Source: Fructobacillus americanaquae | GTDB taxonomy: Bacteria > Bacillota > Bacilli > Lactobacillales > Lactobacillaceae | NCBI RefSeq assembly: GCF_024029775.1 | Contig: NZ_CP097122.1 | Coordinates: 492,501-556,500, forward strand | Direction: 5' to 3' | Length of the DNA stretch: 64,000 nucleotides | Part shown: one piece after another, positions 45,926 through 55,941 of the stretch | Position numbering within the stretch: position 1 is the first letter of the stretch | How the letters are laid out: the number at the start of each line of letters is the position of its first letter | Translations under genes and position numbers: made by a program | Notes under the pieces: generated by a model | The model's database searches: none | What the model was told of the DNA's origin: nothing | Seen by the model: the letters and a program-made list of their open reading frames with translations, nothing else

Positions 45926-48382
45926 TCAGCGGATTTCCGCACCTAATTCCGCTGTCAAAGTTGCCGTCATCTTTTCAAAGGCTGCTGTGACAACCGGTTC
46001 AACTAGGGTGTCAGTCTTGTCTTGATAGGTCAACTCATACGCCAACGACTTCTTCCCCACTGGCAGCCCCTGACCCGTATACAAGTCAAAGAAAGTAACA
46101 TTTTGAAGGTAAGCCCCACCATTTGCTTTAATCACGTCAAAGACCTGCTGTTGGTCGATACTGTCATCAACCAAGACAGCCAAATCACGACTAATCTGTG
46201 GATACTTTGAAACAGGTTGATAAGCAACCGGTGCCTGTGAATGAGCAATGACTGCTTCCAGGTCAATTTCAAAGGCAAAGACTGCCGGCAACTTGGCATT
46301 CGCCAAAACAGCCGGATGAATTTGACCAACAAAGCCAAGGTAAGTTGAACCAAGATAAACATCTGCCGTCTGCCCCGGATGCATGGCTTCATGTTGTGAA
46401 CTTTGTTCAAAGCGAACTGCATTTGAATCAAGGCCAATCGTTTGTAAATACACCTCTAGCCGACCCTTGATATCATAAAAATCAGCAGTCTCATCTTTTT
46501 CACCCGTTTGCCAGCTCGATTCAGCCACATTGCCGACCAAAACACCGGCTAAGTGCTCACGTTCTTCCGGCTGCACGTTTTCGCCTTGCGCCAAGAAAAT
46601 TCGTCCCTGCTCGTAGAGGGCAATGTCCTTAATCGAGCGAGCCACGTTATAGGCCACGTCATCCAACAAACCAGACACAAGATTTTGTCGAATAGTCGTC
46701 CGATCCGATGACATTGGGTAGTCCAAGGCCACCACAGCCCGGTTTCGATCCAAATTAAAAGCTGTTGCTTTTTCAGGTGTTGTCAAGACATAGGAAATGG
46801 CCTGATCAAATCCGAGACTTTCCATAATTTCTCGACTAGCACGAATCTTCTTTTGTCGTGGTGTCAAATCACCAGGTGTACTTTGCCCTGCAACCAAAGC
46901 CGTTGGTAGGTTGTCATAACCGTAAAGACGGCCAACCTCTTCAATCAAATCAGCTGGAATCGTCAAATCCGTCCGGCGACCCGGAATGGTTACTGTGTAC
47001 TGACCAGTTTTTTCATCGATTGGTAGCGCCAAGCGATTGAAAATAGCAGAAATTGTTGCCACTGACAAATCCGTTCCCAAAATTTGATTGATTCGATCCC
47101 GACCGATAGTAATCGTTTCTGGTGCCCGGTAAGCAAAGCCAAACTTGCTCAAACCAACAACAATCTTCCCCTTGGTCAACAAAGCCATTTCAGCAGACAC
47201 TTGATCCAGAACTTCAAGAGTTTGATCCAAGTCAATTCCTCGTTCAAACCGGAAAGAAGACTCTGATCGCAGGTTATGACGGCGAGCACTTTGCCGCAAA
47301 AGACTTGGGTTAAACTGACCAGCTTCAACAACGACCTTCGTTGTATCAGCTGTCACTGCAACTGCTGGATTCGTGGCAATTCCTGCCAAAGACACAATTT
47401 GATCACCGGCCGCAACCACAATATCCTGGCCAGCACGGAGAGCCATCTTTTCTTCTTCTCCTTGAGGTAATGTTTCGCCCTCTTTTGCCAAGCGAACTTC
47501 CAACTGCATCGTTGCTAATTTATCCAAGTCATAAACATGCAAAGGTTGTCCCGTCAGCAAGAGCCAATAATTGGCCAAATCAGTAATCTTATTTTCTGGC
47601 TTGAAACCTGCATTCCACAGGCGACTTTGCAACCAGAGAGGTGATGGGCTGTTTTTAACTTGCCCCAAAACACGGACTGCATATCCCGTTGCCAAATCAG
47701 CGTTTCCGGCAACCGTCACCACGGCATTTGACTCTGATTGATCACTCAAGACAGTTGTCTGGGGTAGCATCACCTTTTGGTTAGTCATGGCAGCCAGTTC
47801 ATAGGCCATCCCCCGCATCGACAAAAGGTCGGCCCGGTTCGGGGTTAAATCAGTATCAATTATCGGATCCTTGAGGCCCAAAACTGCGAGTGCATCATCT
47901 CCAGGCTTGACACCATCTTCTTCTGTGAAAACGTGAATGCCTTGCTCAAAGTCCAGTGGTGCTACAGCGTCGGCTACGCCAATTTCTTGCAAGGCAACCA
48001 ACATGCCATATGAACTTTCACCACGGAGTTTTGCCTCTTTGATTGTCACCAAGTCGCCACTTTCACGGTCAATAATCTGAGCCCCGACACGGGCCAAAAC
48101 AACTAACTGCCCCTCAGCCACGTTTGGTGCACCGGTCACGACCTGAATTGTTTCTTGACCATCAAAAACCTGTGTAATCACCATGTGATCAGAATCCGGA
48201 TGTGGCACAACCGAATCAACTCGGACAACCACAAGACCGGACTGCTTAGCAGCAGCCGTTCCAACGGATTCCAATTCCACACTGGTCAATTCAATTTGCT
48301 GTGCCAAATCTAAGACAGCCTGTTCGCTCAAATCAAGTCCTGGCTGTAAGTATTCGTTTAACCATTTTAAGTTGGTCTTCAT
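45926..48382 (-). CDS. pheT: phenylalanyl-tRNA synthetase beta subunit
   Basis: An 818-residue PheRS beta chain. The tRNA-binding OB domain (VVVRVDSVVPHPDSDHMVI) is at about 45-155, the B3/B4 editing region about 200-390, B5 (PETITIGRDRINQILGTDL) near 415-480, and the C-terminal FDX-ACB domain at about 720-818. Works with PheS as an alpha2beta2 enzyme. It starts two bases after the pheS stop. Confidence 0.97.
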   Translation of the reverse strand: MKTNLKWLNEYLQPGLDLSEQAVLDLAQQIELTSVELESVGTAAAKQSGLVVVRVDSVVPHPDSDHMVITQVFDGQETIQVVTGAPNVAEGQLVVLARVGAQIIDRESGDLVTIKEAKLRGESSYGMLVALQEIGVADAVAPLDFEQGIHVFTEEDGVKPGDDALAVLGLKDPIIDTDLTPNRADLLSMRGMAYELAAMTNQKVMLPQTTVLSDQSESNAVVTVAGNADLATGYAVRVLGQVKNSPSPLWLQSRLWNAGFKPENKITDLANYWLLLTGQPLHVYDLDKLATMQLEVRLAKEGETLPQGEEEKMALRAGQDIVVAAGDQIVSLAGIATNPAVAVTADTTKVVVEAGQFNPSLLRQSARRHNLRSESSFRFERGIDLDQTLEVLDQVSAEMALLTKGKIVVGLSKFGFAYRAPETITIGRDRINQILGTDLSVATISAIFNRLALPIDEKTGQYTVTIPGRRTDLTIPADLIEEVGRLYGYDNLPTALVAGQSTPGDLTPRQKKIRASREIMESLGFDQAISYVLTTPEKATAFNLDRNRAVVALDYPMSSDRTTIRQNLVSGLLDDVAYNVARSIKDIALYEQGRIFLAQGENVQPEEREHLAGVLVGNVAESSWQTGEKDETADFYDIKGRLEVYLQTIGLDSNAVRFEQSSQHEAMHPGQTADVYLGSTYLGFVGQIHPAVLANAKLPAVFAFEIDLEAVIAHSQAPVAYQPVSKYPQISRDLAVLVDDSIDQQQVFDVIKANGGAYLQNVTFFDLYTGQGLPVGKKSLAYELTYQDKTDTLVEPVVTAAFEKMTATLTAELGAEIR

Positions 48383-48384
48383 GA

Positions 48385-49434
48385 TTAGTTTCCCCGCTTA
48401 TTAAATTGATTCAAGACCCGGACGTCGTTTAAGTAGAATTGCCGAATGTCTTCCACGCCATACTTCAACATGGCAAAACGGTCAGGGCCTAAGCCAAAGG
48501 CAAAGGCTGAGTATTCTTTTGGATCAACACCATCCATCTTCAAAACGTTTGGATGGGTCATTCCGGCGCCCAAAACTTCAATCCAACGAATATCTTCTGG
48601 CTTGGTATCTTCCGTCACTTCGTTCCAAGAAACGTCAACTTCGACAGATGGTTCCGTAAACGGGAAGTACGATGGACGCAGACGAATTTGGTGCTTTTCA
48701 CCAAAAAGTTCCTGCATAATTGACAACAATGTCCCCTTCAAATCAGCCATGGTAATATTCTTACCAACAACCAGACCTTCCACTTGGTGGAATTGATGTG
48801 AGTGCGTCGCATCATCGGTGTCACGGCGGTAAACCTTCCCCGGTGCAATCATCTTCAATGGTCCCTTAGAAAAGTCATGCTTTTCCAACGCCCGTGACTG
48901 CACGGGTGATGTCTGTGTCCGCAGTAAAATTTCTGGTGTCACATAAAAAGTATCCTGCATATCACGAGCTGGGTGATCCTTCGGCAGGTTTTCCCGTTCA
49001 AAGTTATACTCATCCGTTTCCACTTCGGGTGAATCGTTTGGGTCATCAATCACTTGGTAGCCCAATCCCAAGAAATGGCTTTCGATTTCATCCATAATCT
49101 GTTGCAACACATGCCGATTACCCAACTTGGGCTGTGTTCCCGGCAGTGTTACATCAAGCGTTTCCGCCTGCAACTTGGCATCCATTGCGGCTTTTTCTTG
49201 AATAGCCTTCATGGTTGCTAAGCTATCTTGGATTTGTTGGCGAACCTGATTACCGACCTGGCCGACAGCCTTCTTTTCTTCGATTGAAAGGTCCTTCATC
49301 GACTTCAAAACTGTCGTGATTTTTCCTTTTTTACCCAGGTAAGCCACCCGAACTTGCTCTAAGTCGGCTCCCGTTACTGCCAAATCGGCCTCAGCTTGCT
49401 TAGCAATTGCCTGTAATTCATCAATTAATGTCAT
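48385..49434 (-). CDS. pheS: phenylalanyl-tRNA synthetase alpha subunit
   Basis: A 349-residue class II synthetase chain that charges tRNA-Phe. The N-terminal coiled coil (about 1-85) is followed by the catalytic core: motif 1 region [17 protein letters not shown], motif 2 ([24 protein letters not shown]) near residue 195 and motif 3 ([17 protein letters not shown]) near 310. It is the first gene of pheST behind a T-box leader. Confidence 0.97.
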   Translation of the reverse strand: MTLIDELQAIAKQAEADLAVTGADLEQVRVAYLGKKGKITTVLKSMKDLSIEEKKAVGQVGNQVRQQIQDSLATMKAIQEKAAMDAKLQAETLDVTLPGTQPKLGNRHVLQQIMDEIESHFLGLGYQVIDDPNDSPEVETDEYNFERENLPKDHPARDMQDTFYVTPEILLRTQTSPVQSRALEKHDFSKGPLKMIAPGKVYRRDTDDATHSHQFHQVEGLVVGKNITMADLKGTLLSIMQELFGEKHQIRLRPSYFPFTEPSVEVDVSWNEVTEDTKPEDIRWIEVLGAGMTHPNVLKMDGVDPKEYSAFAFGLGPDRFAMLKYGVEDIRQFYLNDVRVLNQFNKRGN

Positions 49435-49456
49435 TCATCTTCCTCTTTTTCCAAAT

Positions 49457-49680
49457 AAAAAGTCCCTTATGTTGTTCGCACAACATAAGGGACGTAAGAG
49501 AACTTCCGCGGTACCACCCAGTTTCTGACCAAAAGGCCAGCACTCTTGGCCGGTATCGGCGGCTTACCGTTGACTGTTAAGCCAAAGTCTCCAGACTGAA
49601 ATTCGAGGCACCAACAGACGGTCTTACACTAGACACCGCTCGCTTTGCTACTGGCTGACCCCTACTAGGTCCTTCATCGT
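49457..49680 (-). promoter_or_regulatory. T-box riboswitch controlling pheST
   Basis: On the minus strand the T-box core GGGTGGTACCGCGG lies at 49519-49506. The terminator follows: a 14-bp stem (49462-49475 / 49480-49493) and a T run. Upstream the Stem I region contains GAATTTCAG near 49604-49596, giving a UUC (Phe) specifier candidate at 49600-49598. Uncharged tRNA-Phe would favour the antiterminator and expression. The transcript likely starts near 49680 from a TATACT -10 at 49692-49687; its -35 is not clear. This covers the 321-base gap. Confidence 0.95.
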
Positions 49681-49755
49681 ATTTCTAGTATAACAAAAAT
49701 CAGGAAAACCGCCTAGCCTGTTTTTGACTAGCCAGTTTCAAAAATTGCGATTGAT

Positions 49756-50688
49756 TTAATCGTTGACTTGGTCTTCAGCAGGTTTGCCCTCGAAAACTGC
49801 TAAGACATTTTTAACGGCCGTTTTAGCCACTTCAAAATCCGCTTCCTTGGAGTGCGCTGCCACGTGTGGCAAGACAAAGGCATTTGGCAGGGACAATAAT
49901 TCGTTATCCGGACTAATTGGCTCCTGGTTAACCACATCCAGTCCTGCAGCAGCAATCTTACCAGATTTTAAGCTAGCAATCATAGCAGCTTCATCAATCA
50001 CTGGTCCACGACCAACATTGACTACGACCGTACTTGTCTTCATCTGGTCAAAGGCCTTTTGATCAATCAAGCCAGTTGTGCTTGGCGTTGCGGGCAAAGC
50101 TGAAACAACAAAATCTGCCTGTTGGAAGATTTCATCGAGGTCAGCCATCCGACCATTGGGAACGTTGCGCTCATGACGCGCATAGGCCAAAACGTGAACA
50201 CCAAAACCAGTCAATAATTTGGCGATTTCTTGCCCAATATGTCCAAAGCCGATAATGCCAACAATCTTGCCTGAAACTTGCTGGCCACTCTTACCAGCCA
50301 TATAATTGGCTGCCTTCTTGTCTGTAATGGCATCGTGGCTGGTTTCAAACAAACGACCAGCCATCAACATTAACGTAACCGCTGTTTCAGCAACTGCACC
50401 GGCATTAGCACCGGGTGTGTTCGTGACGGCAATGCCACGTTGACTAGCAGCCTGCAAGTCAACGTTATCATAACCAACACCATGACGAGCAATGACCTTC
50501 AAGTTGGGGAAACGGTCCATGACCGCGCCGTCAATCTTATACATCATCAAAATGATGCCTACGACTTCATCATCACTGGCAAAATCCTCTGATGTTGCCT
50601 GTGGGTTTGAGACGATTTCCAAGCCTGCTCGCTTCAATGGAGCAAGTGCATTTTCATCAATCCCATCAAATACTAAAATTTTCGCCAT
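49756..50688 (-). CDS. D-2-hydroxyacid dehydrogenase, phosphoglycerate-dehydrogenase-like
   Basis: A 310-residue NAD-dependent dehydrogenase. Rossmann motif VGIIGFGHIGQEIAKLL is near residue 145; catalytic residues in NVGRGPVIDE (Arg), DVVNQEPIS (Glu) and LPHVAAHS (His). It is closer to PGDH/hydroxypyruvate-type enzymes than to the two D-LDH genes, and has no ACT domain, so serine synthesis is not certain. The ATG at 50688 is 19 bases after pepF; GGGAG is eleven bases before it. Confidence 0.92.
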   Translation of the reverse strand: MAKILVFDGIDENALAPLKRAGLEIVSNPQATSEDFASDDEVVGIILMMYKIDGAVMDRFPNLKVIARHGVGYDNVDLQAASQRGIAVTNTPGANAGAVAETAVTLMLMAGRLFETSHDAITDKKAANYMAGKSGQQVSGKIVGIIGFGHIGQEIAKLLTGFGVHVLAYARHERNVPNGRMADLDEIFQQADFVVSALPATPSTTGLIDQKAFDQMKTSTVVVNVGRGPVIDEAAMIASLKSGKIAAAGLDVVNQEPISPDNELLSLPNAFVLPHVAAHSKEADFEVAKTAVKNVLAVFEGKPAEDQVND

Positions 50689-50707
50689 GATTATTGAAAC
50701 TCCCTTC

Positions 50708-52501
50708 TTACTTTGCCTGACCAAGTAATGCCTCAAGCTGATTTAACCGATCTTCAAAGACGGCAAAGGCTTGATCTAAGTATGCGCCTTCTGTCATATC
50801 AACGCCAGCCTTGGCAATAACTTCTAATGGACTAGCTGAGTTACCAGCTTTCAAATAGTCCTTATAGCGTTTTGCCTCACCCTTTTCCAAAATGTTTTGG
50901 GCCAGTGTTGTGGCAGCCGCTTCACCAGTAGCGTACTGATAAACGTAAAAATTGTAGTAGAAGTGTGGAATTCGTGACCATTCATAAGCAATTTCTGGGT
51001 CCTTAGTCAAATCAGGACCATAGAACTTTGAATCCAAGTCGCCATAATAATTGGCCATCGCTTCGGCCGTCAGTGGCTGGCCAGCAGCATCTTGATCATG
51101 AATCCAAGCTTCAAAGTCAGCAAATTCCGTTTGACGGAAGACCGTGCCCTTAAAACCGTCTAAGTATTGGTTCAAAACATAGGCTTGAACCTTAGGGTCA
51201 TCATAAGTCTTCAGCAGGTAGTCCGTCAAGAGGGCCTCATTAGTCGTTGAAGCAATTTCGGCCAAAAAGATTGGATAATCACCATAGTGGTAAGGCTGGT
51301 TGTGCCGAGTCAAATAAGAATGAACGGTGTGACCCATTTCGTGTACCAAAGTATAGACGTTATCCAATGTATCCTGCCAGTTCAGCAAGATATAAGGGTT
51401 GGTATCGTATGCGCCACCAGAATAGGCACCTGACCGTTTGCCCTTGTTTTCAACAACGTCAATCCAGCGCTCCGCAAAGGCCTTCTTGACTACTGCCAGA
51501 TAATCATCACCCAATGGTGCTAAGGCTTTTAAGGCGATTTCTTGTGCAGCATCATAGGTAACAGGCAAGTCAACATCATCTGTCAAGGAAACGTACAGGT
51601 CGTATGAATGAACTTCTTCCAAGCCCAAGACTTCCTTGCGCAATGAAACGTAACGATGCAAAAGTGGCAGGTTCTTTTCAACACGGTCAGTCAAAGTATC
51701 ATAAACGGCTGTTGGAATCTGATTAGACAGCACGGCCGCTTCCTTCGCGGATTGGTAGTGACGAGTCTTCGCCAAGAAATTATGTTTCTTAACCGTTGAA
51801 GACAACGTTGAAGCGAAAGTATTTTTCAACGACATATAAGCGTCATAAAGGGTCGTAAAGGCCTGCTGCCGTGTTGGCTGGTTCTTAGAACGCAGCATCA
51901 CGCCGTAGAGGCCGTTCGTCAATTCTGCGACTTCACCGTTTTCCGTGACGACATCACCAAAGTCCATATCGGCGTTGTCCAGCGCCGAGAAAGTTTGTTC
52001 AGCCGATGACAAAACAGTTGAGGCACCGGCTAGCAGGGCCTCTTGATCTGCGGGCAGTGTGTGTGCCTTTTCTGAAAGCAAGACATCGAAGAAATGACGG
52101 TAAGGCACCAGAGCCTGATCTTCTAGGTAAGTGGCCAAAGTCTGTTCATCAATCGCCAAAACTTCCGGTTGGAAAAAAGCGGTTGCTTGGCTCACAGCGG
52201 CTAATAGGTCTTGGGTTTGGGCGTAGACACCAGCATAGTGGTTGTTTGTCGTATCTTCATCATATTTTTGATTGGCATAAACGTAAATCTTTTCAAATGA
52301 CCGTTCGATTTGCAGATCTGTTTCCAAACCGGCCAACAGAGTCTGGGCAGAATCACCAAGGTGCCCGACATACTGGTCCAAGTCGGCCAAGCTAGCCCTC
52401 AAAGCGGCAAAGGCTTCTTCAAAGGCCTGGTCATCTGCAAAGACTGTGGTTAAATCCCAAGTCAGTTTGGCTGGCACTTCTTGTCGTGTGATTTGTCCCA
52501 T
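50708..52501 (-). CDS. pepF: oligoendopeptidase F
   Basis: A 597-residue M3B zinc metallopeptidase that cleaves short peptides in the cytoplasm. The HEXXH motif in LVHEMGHTVHSYL is near residue 386, with the third ligand Glu in FLAEIASTTNEALL about 27 residues on. The start is uncertain: the ATG at 52501 has no clear ribosome site, and a TTG five codons upstream has none either. It precedes the hydroxyacid dehydrogenase gene. Confidence 0.95.
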   Translation of the reverse strand: MGQITRQEVPAKLTWDLTTVFADDQAFEEAFAALRASLADLDQYVGHLGDSAQTLLAGLETDLQIERSFEKIYVYANQKYDEDTTNNHYAGVYAQTQDLLAAVSQATAFFQPEVLAIDEQTLATYLEDQALVPYRHFFDVLLSEKAHTLPADQEALLAGASTVLSSAEQTFSALDNADMDFGDVVTENGEVAELTNGLYGVMLRSKNQPTRQQAFTTLYDAYMSLKNTFASTLSSTVKKHNFLAKTRHYQSAKEAAVLSNQIPTAVYDTLTDRVEKNLPLLHRYVSLRKEVLGLEEVHSYDLYVSLTDDVDLPVTYDAAQEIALKALAPLGDDYLAVVKKAFAERWIDVVENKGKRSGAYSGGAYDTNPYILLNWQDTLDNVYTLVHEMGHTVHSYLTRHNQPYHYGDYPIFLAEIASTTNEALLTDYLLKTYDDPKVQAYVLNQYLDGFKGTVFRQTEFADFEAWIHDQDAAGQPLTAEAMANYYGDLDSKFYGPDLTKDPEIAYEWSRIPHFYYNFYVYQYATGEAAATTLAQNILEKGEAKRYKDYLKAGNSASPLEVIAKAGVDMTEGAYLDQAFAVFEDRLNQLEALLGQAK

Positions 52502-52577
52502 GTAGTTGTTGCCCAAGGCATTGACTTGCTTCAGGCCCCCCTTTTTCTTATATTTTAATCATTTTAACATAGCAATC

Positions 52578-53648
52578 TCAATCTGCGACAAATTGCAGGA
52601 GCTTTATCACTAGAATTTTACTGTCTTGTAAGCAAATGACCCCGCTGGATGCCAAATCAGCATAAGTCGCTTGCAAGATTTTTTCTTGGTCCTGAAAACT
52701 GGGATAAAAATACTGCCTTAAACGGGCACTAAGGCTTTTTTCAGAAATCCAATGGCTAAGGCCAACTCTTTCCAACAACAAAACAAGCACTAACCTAAAA
52801 TGCCAGTTTGGAACTGCTAGGCCAAAGGCTTGTCCTAAAAGACACCAGTCCGGGATTTGGTCAAGACGATGTCCCTGTTCGTAAAGATAATTAATCAAAT
52901 CAAGGTTAATGCGGCCCTGAACCATCAGCAATGTCAGTTTAGTTCGTTGGTAGAGTAGGTGCTGGGCCAAGTCACTGGTTGGGCCGACTAACCTTATCTG
53001 GTTAATTTCTGACGGTAAAGTGAACTGTTTTTCTGGGCGCTTGCCCTTAACTGCACTCAAGAAGGCAGCCCCAAAACCAGTCCGGCTTTCATACTGCAGC
53101 TTATGAAAGTCCGTCTTAGAAAAATTAAAGCGGGTTTCAAAGCGCTTCTGCTTAGGTACATAAAAAAATAGCCGACCGTCATCAAGAAATCGACAAGTTA
53201 ATTCGCCTGACAAACGTCGGTGATAGTAGTCAGGTCCCAAAACCCACATAACCTCTAGTCCGAGACTATGTAGGCCTTGATTGCGTTCTTGCAGACGTTT
53301 CTTACCAATTGGTGAACATTGGTACTCGATTGCCAAATCTTTTCCTTGCGATCGTTTCACCAATAAATCAGGGCGCTGACTAATTTGCCTTAAAACAGGT
53401 TCGACCACGACCTGATAATCTTTTGCAAAATGTTGGTAAAGCGCCATCTTACCCAAAAGATGATCGATTGTTTCACCTTCTGTAAAGGCATGGCAGCCCG
53501 TTTGGACCTGGTGAGCAAAGTGGGCTACATTTTGTTGTCCCTGACGAAGAACAACCGGTTTTTTACAGGCCGGACACTGGTAATTTTCACTTCGATGAGC
53601 CAGATTGGCAAAGCAATATTGATTGAATGAATTAATCGCAAGTAACAT
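52578..53648 (-). CDS. coiA: competence protein CoiA-like
   Basis: A 356-residue CoiA family protein. An N-terminal zinc-ribbon-like part (CPACKKP ... HFAH ... C, about 24-52) is followed by a predicted nuclease core with RPDLLV and AIEYQCS (about 93-112), the DNA-processing pattern of CoiA. In streptococci it is a late competence protein. The ATG directly follows the T tract of the transporter terminator, and its only Shine-Dalgarno, GAGAGG, lies in that hairpin. No ComX box was seen near. Confidence 0.9.
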   Translation of the reverse strand: MLLAINSFNQYCFANLAHRSENYQCPACKKPVVLRQGQQNVAHFAHQVQTGCHAFTEGETIDHLLGKMALYQHFAKDYQVVVEPVLRQISQRPDLLVKRSQGKDLAIEYQCSPIGKKRLQERNQGLHSLGLEVMWVLGPDYYHRRLSGELTCRFLDDGRLFFYVPKQKRFETRFNFSKTDFHKLQYESRTGFGAAFLSAVKGKRPEKQFTLPSEINQIRLVGPTSDLAQHLLYQRTKLTLLMVQGRINLDLINYLYEQGHRLDQIPDWCLLGQAFGLAVPNWHFRLVLVLLLERVGLSHWISEKSLSARLRQYFYPSFQDQEKILQATYADLASSGVICLQDSKILVIKLLQFVAD

Positions 53649-53687
53649 AAAAAGGGCCTCTCAGTCAGTTAGACGAGAAGGCCCTTT
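53649..53687 (-). terminator. terminator of the amino-acid ABC operon, overlapping the coiA ribosome site
   Basis: On the minus strand AAAGGGCCT / AGGCCCTTT plus CTC/GAG and GTC/GAC inner pairs form a ~15-bp stem with one bulge, followed by TTTTT that ends at the coiA ATG. Confidence 0.9.
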
Positions 53688-53701
53688 AAAATTATTTTTA
53701 A

Positions 53702-55156
53702 TTAATTTAAACGCTTCTTTAACCAGTTTGAGAACCAAGTCAACAGCGTAATCACAATCATGTAAATCAAACCAATGATCGCCCAAACACGGAACCCTTG
53801 TGAATTCCGGGCAACAATCAGTGTTCCCGTTTGTGTCAATTCCAAAATTCCGATGGCAGACAAGATTGACGTGTCCTTCAAGGTAATGATGAACTGGTTG
53901 ACAAACGACGGGACCATAATCTTCAAACCTTGCGGAACAACTACCTTAGCCATTGCTTTGCCATAAGGCAATCCCAATGAGCGAGCCGCTTCCATCTGTC
54001 CTCTGTCAACAGCTTCAAAACCACCGCGAACAAAGGCCCCAGTATAAGCGCCCTCATTCAAAATCAGCGTCAACAAACCGGCCGTGAAAGCTGGAATCTT
54101 CGTTCCAATAACGCCTGGCAAACCAATGTAAATGAAGAAAGCCAAGACCATCAGTGGCAGACCACGGAAGGCGTAAATAATGGTTGTGGATAACCCACGT
54201 AAGACCTTTGACTTTGCCACACCCATCAAACCAAGCAACAAGCCCCACAAAGAAGCAAGGATAATACCAGCAACGGTCAACTGGATAGTCTGCACCAGAC
54301 CATCAAAGAAGGCCTTCTTGTTTGAGCGCAAGATGCCCCAAGTTGAGTTGTTATCAGAAGCTGAACCAGTAAAGTTTTTTTGGTCTGATTTCAAATACTT
54401 ATCAACAATCTTTTGATAAGAACCGTCAGCCTTCATTTCCTTCAAGGTCTTGTTAAAATCAGCAATCAACTGTGGGTTTTGTCCCTTCTTAACGAAGAAA
54501 CCATAGCCACCGGCATTACCTGGGTTGTTTGGATTCTTAACTTCCAAATCCAAGCCGTTTTTAATGGCGTACTGGATAACGGGCATATCCTCAAAGGTGG
54601 CAGCACTGTTACCGTTGACAACATCGTTGTACATGGTATCAGTATCGTTAAAGTACTTAACCTTAAAACCGTACTTTTTTTGCAAAGACAAACCGTAATT
54701 TGAAGCAGCAGTTCCAGACTTCAAGGCAACCGTCTTGCCCTTCAATTCTGATAATGACTTAATCTTGGAGCCCTTCTTGGTAATCCAAGCAACACCAGTC
54801 TTATAGTATGGATCCGAAACATCATAGACTTGCTTTCGTTCGTCTGTGATCGCCATTCCAGCAATAATCCCATCTGCCTGGCCGTTTGCGACCATTTGAG
54901 CAGCTGCGTTAAAAGACATTGGCTTCAATGTATAGGTGAAATGGTTTCTCTTAGCCACTTCTTTCAAAATATCTTGGTCAATCCCGACGTACTCATTATT
55001 TTTGTCTTGGAAATCAAAGGGTGCGTAAGTCGCATCAGTTGAAATGACATAATTGGGTTCGGCGGCACTGGCCTTCGTTCCAAAGGCAAAAAAGCCCAAG
55101 AAAAGCGTTAACGCCACCAAAATCGGTTTTACTCGTTGGTTGACCATTGTATTCAT
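53702..55156 (-). CDS. amino-acid ABC transporter, fused substrate-binding and permease protein (copy 1)
   Basis: A 484-residue GlnP-type protein. Signal segment (about 10-31, KASAAEP), then a class 3 binding domain (about 33-262, [51 protein letters not shown]), and a permease domain with about four to five membrane segments (about 285-480, [38 protein letters not shown]). The substrate is a polar amino acid such as Gln, Glu or His. It is the last gene of a three-gene operon and uses the GlnQ-like ATPase upstream. A weak AGGA precedes the ATG; a second ATG is at 55147. Confidence 0.95.
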   Translation of the reverse strand: MNTMVNQRVKPILVALTLFLGFFAFGTKASAAEPNYVISTDATYAPFDFQDKNNEYVGIDQDILKEVAKRNHFTYTLKPMSFNAAAQMVANGQADGIIAGMAITDERKQVYDVSDPYYKTGVAWITKKGSKIKSLSELKGKTVALKSGTAASNYGLSLQKKYGFKVKYFNDTDTMYNDVVNGNSAATFEDMPVIQYAIKNGLDLEVKNPNNPGNAGGYGFFVKKGQNPQLIADFNKTLKEMKADGSYQKIVDKYLKSDQKNFTGSASDNNSTWGILRSNKKAFFDGLVQTIQLTVAGIILASLWGLLLGLMGVAKSKVLRGLSTTIIYAFRGLPLMVLAFFIYIGLPGVIGTKIPAFTAGLLTLILNEGAYTGAFVRGGFEAVDRGQMEAARSLGLPYGKAMAKVVVPQGLKIMVPSFVNQFIITLKDTSILSAIGILELTQTGTLIVARNSQGFRVWAIIGLIYMIVITLLTWFSNWLKKRLN

Positions 55157-55191
55157 TCTTCCTATCTTTACGTGTTAGCGACCAATTGACC

Positions 55192-55941
55192 TTAGGCTTG
55201 CATCACCTTTGACAAGAAAGTTTGCAAACGTTCGTTCTTTGGCGCATTAAACACTTCTTCAGGCGTACCAGATTCTTGAATCTTACCAGATTCGAAGAAG
55301 ACAACCCGGTCAGCCACTTGCTTGGCAAAGCCCATTTCGTGGGTAACGATAATCATCGTCATTCCTGACTTTGCCAAATCCTTCATGACATCCAACACAT
55401 CGCCGACCATTTCTGGATCCAAGGCTGATGTTGGTTCATCAAAGAGCATGATGTCTGGGTCCATTGCCAAAGCACGGGCGATAGCAACACGTTGCTTTTG
55501 TCCACCTGACAATGAATTAACTGATTTGTCAGCCTTATCAGACAGACCAACAGTTTTTAACAATTCCTTACCACGCTGATCTGCTTCTTCCTTGGTCATC
55601 TTACCCAATTGAACAGGTGCCAAAGTAATGTTTTGCAAAACCGTGTAATTGTTAAAGAGGTTAAAGTTCTGGAACACCATTCCGATGTTTTCGCGAACCT
55701 TATTAATATCAGTCTTTGAATCAGAAATGTCATAGCCATCAACTTCAACCAAACCAGAATTTGGCATTTCTAACTGATTTAACATCCGCAAGAAGGTTGA
55801 CTTTCCGGAACCAGAGGGTCCAATCATTACAACAACTTCGTTGGCCATCACGTCCAAAGAGATGTCACGCAAAACATGGTTATCGCCATATGACTTATTA
55901 ACCTTATCAACGTGTACTTTCACTTGCTTTTCTTCACTCAT
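55192..55941 (-). CDS. glnQ: amino-acid ABC transporter ATP-binding protein, GlnQ type
   Basis: A 249-residue ABC ATPase. Walker [10 protein letters not shown] near residue 43, Q-loop [12 protein letters not shown], signature SLSGGQKQR near 145, Walker [15 protein letters not shown] and switch His in [10 protein letters not shown]. It is the only ATPase in an operon with two fused binding/permease proteins, so it probably energises both. Its ATG overlaps the stop of copy 2 by four bases. Confidence 0.96.
   Translation of the reverse strand: MSEEKQVKVHVDKVNKSYGDNHVLRDISLDVMANEVVVMIGPSGSGKSTFLRMLNQLEMPNSGLVEVDGYDISDSKTDINKVRENIGMVFQNFNLFNNYTVLQNITLAPVQLGKMTKEEADQRGKELLKTVGLSDKADKSVNSLSGGQKQRVAIARALAMDPDIMLFDEPTSALDPEMVGDVLDVMKDLAKSGMTMIIVTHEMGFAKQVADRVVFFESGKIQESGTPEEVFNAPKNERLQTFLSKVMQA

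Noticed and set aside
49457-49690. A small gene in the gap before pheS
   Set aside because: The sequence is fully explained as a T-box leader.
53649-53700. ComX (CIN) box before coiA
   Set aside because: No TACGAATA-like sequence was found on the minus strand in this interval.
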